Origin: Thermohalobaculum sp050331335
GTDB taxonomy: Bacteria; Pseudomonadota; Alphaproteobacteria; Rhodobacterales; Rhodobacteraceae
Direction of reading: 5' to 3'
DNA length: 23,197 bases
Assembly (NCBI GenBank): GCA_050331335.1
Contig: JBHJGY010000099.1
Coordinates: 1 to 23,197 of the forward strand
Position numbers and translations under genes: made by a program. This document shows, in pieces, positions 17,776 through 23,197 of the stretch; positions within the stretch are counted from its first letter, which is position 1, and every line of letters starts with the position of its first letter. A model generated the notes under the pieces. That model had not been told where the DNA came from. It saw only the letters and a list, made by a program, of their open reading frames with translations, and made no database searches.

Positions 17776-17794
17776 GGGAAAGCCCAACTTTCCC
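17776..17794. promoter_or_regulatory. Perfect inverted repeat between divergent genes
   Basis: GGGAAAG-CCCAA-CTTTCCC is a perfect seven-base inverted repeat about 55 bases before the DUF1127-like ATG and about 180 bases before the LysR start. It could be an operator or a leader hairpin. A second small palindrome, TAACTGTTA, lies at 17899-17907, nearer the LysR start. LysR proteins often bind such dyads in their own divergent promoter; that role here is inference. Confidence 0.35.
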
Positions 17795-17973
17795 GTCTGA
17801 CCTCCGGCTCTTGGCTGTGTTGCGTCTATGGCTCGAACATTGACCCTGAGACCTGCCGCCACAAACGAGAAGTTCTGGCCAGATGGGAAAGCTTGGCTTA
17901 ACTGTTAGCAGTGCTGCGAGGGCTGCCCGCCAGCCCAAGCCGCCGCGTCGCTGAGGAGCCCTTGGAGCCCGTC

Positions 17974-18918
17974 ATGTCCCGCCGGTTGCCGCCGCTGAAC
18001 AGCCTGCGCGCCTTCGAGGCCGCGGCCCGCCATCAGAGCTTCAAGAGGGCCGCCGAGGAGCTGCATGTGACGCCGGCTGCGGTTAGCCAGCAAATCCGTG
18101 CGCTGGAGGAGGCCGCCGGCACCGAACTCTTCCGCCGCCTTCCCCGAGCGCTCGCGCTCACGGATGCCGGCCGGGCCGCGGCGCCTCTGATGACCGAGGG
18201 CTTCGACAAGCTCGCCGAGGGCGCCGAGGCCATGCGCGACACCGGTGCCTCCCGGGTGCTCACGGTGAGCACCGGCCCGACCTTCGGGGCGAAATGGCTG
18301 TTGCCGCGGCTCGAGCGGTTTCGTGTCCAACATCCCGATATCGATGTGCGCCTCGACGCGACGGACACCCTCGCCGATCTGGCCGAGGACGGCGTGGATA
18401 TCGGCCTGCGCTACGGCCGCGGCAGCTATCTTGGGCTGGTCTCGGAGCTCTTGCTGCAGGAGAGCACGATCCCCGTCTGCGCCCCGGCCCTGCTCCAGGC
18501 CGGTCCGCCGCTCGCGACGCCCGATGATCTGCGCCGCCACACGCTTCTTCATTCGCAGTGGCGTTTCGAGCGGGACAGCGCGCCCAATTGGCGGATGTGG
18601 CTCAAGGCTGCCGGCGTCGACCCCGCCTTCGCGGAGCGGGGGCCGCGCTTTTCCGCCGACACGATGATCGTCCAGGCGGCGATCCAGGGCCAGGGGGTCG
18701 GGCTGGTCGGTCGGGTGGTGGTGGCGGACGACCTTGCCGCGGGGCGGCTTGTCGAGCCCTTCCCCCACCTCGCCGCTGAGACAGCCGGTTTCGCCTATTA
18801 CATGGTGTGTCGACCGGATCGGCTCTGCGAGCCCAAAATCGCAGCTTTTCGGGCATGGCTCGTTGCGGAGGCGGTGTGCGCCGGGGCCGAGCCGCCCCCC
18901 CTCGCGGGGCCACTATGA
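17974..18918 (+). CDS. LysR-family transcriptional regulator, GcvA type
   Basis: This 314-residue regulator has an N-terminal winged helix-turn-helix (residues 4-63) whose wording, LPPLNSLRAFEAAARHQSF and AAEELHVTPAAVSQQIRALE, is typical of GcvA-like members. The effector-binding domain follows from about residue 92 to 300 (TVSTGPTFGAKWLLPRL, then GVDIGLRYGRG). I chose the ATG at 17974 because GGAG lies six bases upstream. The upstream in-frame start at 17911 would add residues before the conserved beginning. Its stop overlaps a possible start of the transporter gene, so the two are co-transcribed. Its targets may include the divergent DUF1127-like gene or the transporter; neither can be read from the sequence. 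Confidence 0.93.
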   Translation: MSRRLPPLNSLRAFEAAARHQSFKRAAEELHVTPAAVSQQIRALEEAAGTELFRRLPRALALTDAGRAAAPLMTEGFDKLAEGAEAMRDTGASRVLTVSTGPTFGAKWLLPRLERFRVQHPDIDVRLDATDTLADLAEDGVDIGLRYGRGSYLGLVSELLLQESTIPVCAPALLQAGPPLATPDDLRRHTLLHSQWRFERDSAPNWRMWLKAAGVDPAFAERGPRFSADTMIVQAAIQGQGVGLVGRVVVADDLAAGRLVEPFPHLAAETAGFAYYMVCRPDRLCEPKIAAFRAWLVAEAVCAGAEPPPLAGPL

Positions 18919-19034
18919 GCCGGCCAGGACCGGGCCATCCCGTCCCGCCGGATGTCGCAGAGCCGGCGTCGGAAGCTTTGGCGCCCGAGGGGTTTCGCGA
19001 TACACTCCCCCGGTCCCTTATCGGAGACGGGTCG

Positions 19035-20087
19035 ATGTCCGAGCTCTTCCGCGCCGCGCAACGGCCCTTCTTCGCGCTTGCTTTCGTTGCCCTTCTGGCG
19101 TTCTGCCTGTCGGCGACGCGCGAGTATGCGGTGCCGATCGCCATCGCGGTGCTCATCTGGTTCTTGATCAACGCGCTTGCCGGCGCGATCCGCCGGGCGC
19201 CTCGGCTCGGGCCGAAGGTGCCGCCTCCGGTGGCAAAGGCGATCTCGGTCCTTGTCCTCTTCGGCGCGACGGCCTTGGCGGCGCGGGTCGTGGTGGCCAA
19301 TGTTGCCGAGCTCGGTGCCGGGGTTCAGGGCGGCCAGGAGGTGGTGCTGGCCAAGCTCGAGGGGTTTCTCGGGCGGCTTGGCATCGAGGCCAACATCACC
19401 CCGGAGCAGGTCTTCGACTTACTGGCTTACGACGCGCTCATCGGCTACGCGCTGGCCACGGCGCAGGGACTTCTGGCCGATGTAAGCCTCGTGTTCCTCT
19501 ATGTGCTTTTCCTCCTCGTTGACGAACGGTTCTATGAGGCGAAGCTCCGGGCCCTGGTCCCCGACGACGCCAAACGCAACGAGCTCAAGATCACGCTGGC
19601 GCGGATCGGCGCGGAAACCCGGCTTTATCTCTGGCTGATGACCCTGATTTCTGCGGGTGTCGCATTGATGACTTATGCCGCCTGCGACGCGGTCGGCCTC
19701 TCCGGGGCTGGTTTCTGGGGTTTCGTGGCCTTCGTGCTCAATTTCATCCCCACCATCGGGTCGATAACCGCGGTGGTTTTGCCTTGTGTCTACGCGCTGC
19801 TCACGCTCGAGAATCCCGTTGCTGTCTTCATGCTGATCGGGGTGCTCGCGGCGACGCAGTTCGTGGCCGGCGAGATCGTCCTGCCTCGCTTGATGGGCGA
19901 TCGGCTCAACCTTTCGAGCGTGGTGATCCTGCTGACCCTTGTCGTCTGGGGCGCGATGTGGGGGCCGGCTGGGATGTTCCTGGCGATCCCGATCACCGTG
20001 ATCATCGTGCTGATCTGTGCGCGGCTCCCGGTGACCCGGCCGATCGCGATCGCGCTGTCCCGCGACGGCCGCTTGCCCCAGGTCTGA
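19035..20087 (+). CDS. AI-2E family transporter (PerM/YdiK-like membrane protein)
   Basis: This is a 350-residue inner-membrane protein with about seven to eight helices: two near the N-terminus (10-50), one near 70-90, and a cluster from about 145 to the C-terminus. A soluble segment at about 90-145 lies between. The GFWGFVAFVLNFIPTIGSITA stretch and the PRLMGDRLNLSSVVILLTLVVWGAMWGPAGMFLAIPI C-terminus are family hallmarks. Members export autoinducer-2 or act as ion antiporters; the substrate here is unknown. I prefer the ATG at 19035 because GGAG lies eight bases upstream. An ATG at 18915 overlapping the LysR stop would add 40 polar residues and has a weaker site, so it remains an alternative. 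Confidence 0.9.
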   Translation: MSELFRAAQRPFFALAFVALLAFCLSATREYAVPIAIAVLIWFLINALAGAIRRAPRLGPKVPPPVAKAISVLVLFGATALAARVVVANVAELGAGVQGGQEVVLAKLEGFLGRLGIEANITPEQVFDLLAYDALIGYALATAQGLLADVSLVFLYVLFLLVDERFYEAKLRALVPDDAKRNELKITLARIGAETRLYLWLMTLISAGVALMTYAACDAVGLSGAGFWGFVAFVLNFIPTIGSITAVVLPCVYALLTLENPVAVFMLIGVLAATQFVAGEIVLPRLMGDRLNLSSVVILLTLVVWGAMWGPAGMFLAIPITVIIVLICARLPVTRPIAIALSRDGRLPQV

Positions 20088-20152
20088 CAGCGGCTGGCCG
20101 GCCGCGGCGTGGCGTGCTAGGCCGCCCGCAAGTCATGAGGAGAACGCAACCG

Positions 20153-20947
20153 ATGCCCTTGGCGTTGGCCTATCTCGAGCATCCCGCCGTGGGCGCGGAA
20201 ACCGCGCCGCCGCTCCTCATCGCGCACGGGCTGTTCGGCTCAGCGCGCAACTTCAACGCCATCGGTAAACGGCTGGCCGATCGACGCCGTGTGGTGCTGG
20301 TCGATATGCGCAACCATGGCAGCAGTCCGTGGGCCGACGAGATGGGCTACCCGGCGATGGCTGGCGATCTGGCTGCGGTGATCGACCGTCACTGCGGCGG
20401 GCGGGCTGTGGTGCTCGGTCACTCGATGGGGGGCAAGGCCGCGATGGCGCTCGCCCTCACCGCGCCTGAGAAGCTGGCCGGCCTCATCGTCGCCGATATC
20501 GCCCCCGTCGCTTATTCCCATAGCCACCGAAGCTTCGTCGCGGCGATGCAGGGCGTGGACCTCGCCCGGATCACCCGTCGCTCCCAAGTCGATCCGCTGC
20601 TGGCCGGCACGATCCCCGAGGCACCGCTTAGGGCATTCATTCTGCAGAACTTGGTGGTCGATGCCGAGGGCGCGCGCTGGCGGCTCAACCTTGCGGCGCT
20701 CGATGCGGAGATGGCCTGCCTTATCGGCTTTCCCGAGAAGCTTGGCGGGCCCTTCTCCGGGCCGGCGTTGTTTCTCTATGGAACCGCGTCGGATTATGTG
20801 ACCGAGACGTCGCGTCCGGCAATCGACGCGCTGTTCCCGGCAGCCGATTTCGAAGGCGTCGACGGGGCTGGCCACTGGCTTCACGCAGAGCAGCCGGAGG
20901 CGTTCTTGGCCGCGGTCGCCGCGTGGCTCGCCAACCGGGTCGACTGA
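20153..20947 (+). CDS. Alpha/beta hydrolase, YbfF-like esterase
   Basis: This 264-residue cytoplasmic hydrolase has the nucleophile Ser91 in GHSMGG, an oxyanion-hole HGLFGS at 25-30, probable acid Asp214 and His241 (GAGHWLHAEQP). The RNHGSS motif at 53-58 after the third strand is characteristic of the YbfF/ABHD11 group, esterases that act on short acyl or acyl-CoA-like esters. The ATG at 20153 has AGGAGA about nine bases upstream; an ATG at 20135 lies before that site and is less likely. It follows the transporter by 65 bases, including a short GC-rich inverted repeat. The natural substrate is unknown. Confidence 0.92.
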   Translation: MPLALAYLEHPAVGAETAPPLLIAHGLFGSARNFNAIGKRLADRRRVVLVDMRNHGSSPWADEMGYPAMAGDLAAVIDRHCGGRAVVLGHSMGGKAAMALALTAPEKLAGLIVADIAPVAYSHSHRSFVAAMQGVDLARITRRSQVDPLLAGTIPEAPLRAFILQNLVVDAEGARWRLNLAALDAEMACLIGFPEKLGGPFSGPALFLYGTASDYVTETSRPAIDALFPAADFEGVDGAGHWLHAEQPEAFLAAVAAWLANRVD

Positions 20948-21154
20948 GCCTTTGCGCGCACAATCCGCCGAAATTGTGAGTGCATGCGAGAAATCGACGA
21001 TTTTCCCGAGCATTTTCGATTGGTATTGCTGCAGGGGCGTCCATCTCGAGGACAGTGTCTCGAGCAGACCGGTTTCGGCCGCGACCGACACAAGACGTGA
21101 CCTGAAAAAAGGCCGACCCGGCAGAGGTCGCCAAACAGACGAAGGGACAGTTCC
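20948..21154. other. Leader/promoter region of hpnH
   Basis: This A/T-richer gap separates the esterase from hpnH. AAATCG-A-CGATTT (20991-21003) is a near-palindrome, and CTCGAG occurs at 21045-21050 and again at 21059-21064, eight bases apart. These may be regulator sites. I see no clear -35/-10 pair and no terminator with a T-run. The GTG start of hpnH has GAAGGGACAG about five bases upstream. Confidence 0.4.
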
Positions 21155-22279
21155 GTGGGTGTACCTCTCCGACAGCAAGCAGCCGTCGCCCTCTACATTC
21201 TAAAGCAGAAGCTCAAAGGCAACAGGCGGTATCCGCTGGTGCTGATGCTGGAGCCGTTGTTTCGCTGCAATCTCGCCTGCCCGGGCTGCGGCAAGATCGA
21301 CTATCCGGAACTGATCCTCAACCGCCGTCTCAGCCCGCAGGAGTGCTGGGACGCGGCGGATGAATGCGGTGCGCCGATGGTCGCGATCCCGGGCGGCGAG
21401 CCGCTGATCCATAAGGAGATCGGCGAGATCGTGCGCGGGCTCGTGGAGCGGAAAAAATACGTCTCGCTTTGCACCAACGCGCTGCTGCTTGAGAAAAAGC
21501 TGCATCTCTTCGAGCCCTCGCCTTACCTCTTCTTCTCCGTTCATCTCGACGGGTTAAAGGACCATCACGACAAGGCGGTCGACCAGAAGGGCGTGTTCGA
21601 GAAGGCGGTGAAGGCAATCAAGGCGGCGCAGGACAAGGGCTTCGCCGTCAATGTCAATGCGACGATCTTCGACGGCTATCCGGCCGACGAGCTTGCCGAT
21701 TATCTCGATTACGCGACCTCCCTCGGTGTCGGCATCTCGATCTCCCCAGGCTTTGCCTACGAGCGCGCGCCGGACCAGCAGTCGTTCTTGAACCGTCGGA
21801 AAACCAAAACCTTCTTCCGCGAGGTGTTCAAGATCGGCCAGGCGCGCGGCTCCAAGTGGAACCTCAGCCACAGCCCGCTCTTCCTCGACTTCCTGCTGGG
21901 CAATCAGGAAATGCTGTGCACCCCCTGGGGCATGCCCACGCGCAACGTCTTCGGCTGGCAAAAGCCCTGCTATTTGCTCGGCGAGGGCTATGCGAAGACC
22001 TATGCCGAGCTGATGGAGACCACGGAGTGGGAGAAATACGGCACCGGCAATTATGAGAAATGCGCCGATTGCATGGCCCATTGCGGCTATGAGCCGACGG
22101 CCGCCAATATCGCTTTTGCGAACCCTTTGAAGATGCTGGGTCTTGCCATCCGAGGCTTGCGAACGGAAGGGGCGTTCGCGAAGGAAATCGATCTCACACA
22201 GGCGCGCCCGGCCGAGGAGCACCACGACCGTATCGTGTCGGAGGAGATGGCGCGGCTGAAGCGCGACAAGGCCGCCTAA
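21155..22279 (+). CDS. hpnH: Adenosyl-hopene transferase HpnH (radical SAM)
   Basis: HpnH adds a 5'-deoxyadenosyl radical to the hopene side chain and gives adenosylhopane, the first step towards bacteriohopanepolyols. The 374-residue protein has the radical SAM motif CNLACPGC (Cys38, Cys42, Cys45), GGEP at 80-83 and the strongly conserved family N-terminus RRYPLVLMLEPLFRC. The C-terminal Cys-rich segment CADCMAHCGYEPTA is also a family feature. Translation probably starts at GTG (MGVPLRQQ), which matches the usual HpnH beginning. No other hopanoid genes (squalene-hopene cyclase, hpnG and so on) lie within the window, so they must be elsewhere. The call is firm. Length is normal and motifs are intact. 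Confidence 0.96.
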   Translation: MGVPLRQQAAVALYILKQKLKGNRRYPLVLMLEPLFRCNLACPGCGKIDYPELILNRRLSPQECWDAADECGAPMVAIPGGEPLIHKEIGEIVRGLVERKKYVSLCTNALLLEKKLHLFEPSPYLFFSVHLDGLKDHHDKAVDQKGVFEKAVKAIKAAQDKGFAVNVNATIFDGYPADELADYLDYATSLGVGISISPGFAYERAPDQQSFLNRRKTKTFFREVFKIGQARGSKWNLSHSPLFLDFLLGNQEMLCTPWGMPTRNVFGWQKPCYLLGEGYAKTYAELMETTEWEKYGTGNYEKCADCMAHCGYEPTAANIAFANPLKMLGLAIRGLRTEGAFAKEIDLTQARPAEEHHDRIVSEEMARLKRDKAA

Positions 22280-22296
22280 GGCCCGGCGATCGGACA

Positions 22297-22904
22297 ATGC
22301 TGAAATCCGCCCCGGATCTGGCGATTGCGGCGCTTTACGTCTTGCCGGGGTTTATTGCATCCTATGTCCGGGCGCTGTTCGTCCCGCCGCGAACCGAGTC
22401 GACCAGCGACCGGCTCCTATCCTATGTGGCGATTACCGGGGCTTACTTTTTCATTGTCGCGCCGTTTTACCCAGAGATCGTGTCCGACAGCGAATTTGAC
22501 GAAGCCGATTATATGGCATGGCTCGGATATACGGTCATCTGGCCATGTTTGATTGGGATCGGCCTTGGCTTGAATGAGCGCCTTGGGTGGGTCCGCGACT
22601 GTCTTTAGTATCTTGGATTGGGAATTCGGCATGGCGTCACAACTGCATTGCGCTGGATTGTGTCGGAACCCCAATCTTATGGGTGAGGGTGGCCCTGAAA
22701 AGCAGATAGGTGTTCGCGCGATACTGGGGGACGACGTCGTTTGCCGGCTCGTAACCCAGTGCGCCAGACTTCTTCATTGAGCGGGTGTCTACGTTGACCG
22801 AGGATGGCTTCTGGGAAGATGCAGGTCCGAAGGCCGTGTTCATCGCGGCAAGCGAAATCGCAAGTATCGAGATATGGGACGACGACGCAGGAGTAGCACA
22901 GTGA
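22297..22904 (+). pseudogene. Broken DUF6338-like membrane protein gene
   Basis: The first 103 codons give a membrane-associated N-terminus (LAIAALYVLPGFIASYVRALF, helices near 10-28, 45-62 and 75-92) and then meet a TAG at 22606-22608. The same frame continues with protein-like sequence (YLGLGIRHG, then WIVSEPQSYG) to a TGA at 22684. Shifting by one base at the GGG of 22681-22683 restores VRVALKSR, TSFAG, then FFIERVSTLTEDGFWEDAG and FIAASEIASIEIW. This third part has TAG (22707) and TAA further on, and ends at TGA 22902-22904. Together the pieces resemble a DUF6338 protein, a family of unknown function. Four lesions make a sequencing error unlikely, and the TAA and frameshift rule out readthrough. 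The base composition is lower in G+C than neighbours, which suggests transfer. Confidence 0.75.
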
Positions 22905-23056
22905 CATCTAAATCTGGATCGACATACAGCGCCGGCCACAAGACACCAACTTATCAGTCGACCTCCCGGGCCTATTCGGCGCAGCCGGTTGGGTACGGCA
23001 AAAAGATCGTCGGCGCAAAGCCGACCTCAAACCCACCGAAGCCGCCGAAGAAGTAG
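22901..23056 (+). CDS. Small basic Pro/Lys-rich protein, partner of the broken gene
   Basis: The protein has 51 residues, starting at a GTG that overlaps the original stop of the broken DUF6338-like gene as GTGA. It is rich in Ser, Thr, Tyr, Lys and Pro, has no membrane segment, and ends with repeated PPKPPKK. It is probably disordered and basic. The coupling implies that it once worked with the membrane protein. Because the upstream reading frame is now broken, coupled translation from it is probably lost. I know no function. The evidence for coding is the overlap and the protein-like composition; a chance ORF is possible. Confidence 0.5.
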   Translation: MTSKSGSTYSAGHKTPTYQSTSRAYSAQPVGYGKKIVGAKPTSNPPKPPKK

Positions 23057-23197
23057 CCGCTGGGGCGGCGACCGAGTGGCATCCGCGAACCGCGACACAT
23101 GGTCGTCAATGTCGGACCAGTGGTTCGTCGAGGGCACTCCAGCTTGGCGAACGGGCCGCCGTACCGAGGTTCCCAGACCCCAAATCCCATAAGGCCG

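Noticed and set aside
22606..22608. TAG in the DUF6338-like gene as a possible recoded (pyrrolysine or readthrough) codon
   Set aside because: The same gene has a frameshift plus a later TAG and a TAA, so gene decay explains it better. The MttB-family gene in the window also contains no TAG.

Overview
The window looks like the chromosome of a GC-rich alphaproteobacterium. The evidence is very high third-position GC, two small DUF1127 proteins, a GcvA-type LysR regulator, a pyrrolysine-free MttB-family methyltransferase, and HpnH, the radical SAM enzyme that makes extended hopanoids. I could not fix the genus. I see no rRNA, tRNA, CRISPR array or intact insertion sequence.

Layout. 1-804 is the 3' part of an acyl-CoA dehydrogenase. 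A DUF1127 gene (1241-1480, minus) follows, with a recognisable promoter. A minus-strand pair, 1986-4180, encodes a radical SAM enzyme and, translationally coupled to it, a DUF547 lipoprotein. The largest unit is a six-gene minus-strand operon (4899-11762): a solute-binding protein, two ATPases and two permeases of a peptide/opine/nickel-type ABC importer, then an alkaline-phosphatase-fold phosphodiesterase. Its ABC genes overlap by 4 or 8 bases. This suggests uptake of an oligopeptide-like or organophosphorus compound together with a hydrolase for it.

The stretch 11763-12850 holds no intact gene that I trust. Its right part carries a damaged reading frame that resembles a DMSP-lyase-type cupin. 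That frame's last stop overlaps the start of a small exported protein (12849-13502), which in turn overlaps a class III CoA-transferase (13499-14635). The three look like an old operon whose first gene has decayed. Next come a membrane-anchored protein of unknown function (minus), divergent from the MttB-family methyltransferase (15593-17146); a second, extended DUF1127 protein (minus), divergent from the LysR regulator; an AI-2E-family transporter; a YbfF-like esterase; and HpnH.

The right end (22297-23056) is visibly richer in A+T. It holds a DUF6338-like membrane-protein gene broken by an amber stop, a one-base frameshift and two further stops. Its original stop overlaps the GTG of an intact 51-residue basic proline/lysine-rich protein. 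The items most worth a second look are the transporter-phosphodiesterase operon, the radical SAM/DUF547 pair, the decayed cupin operon, and the broken DUF6338 gene with its small partner.
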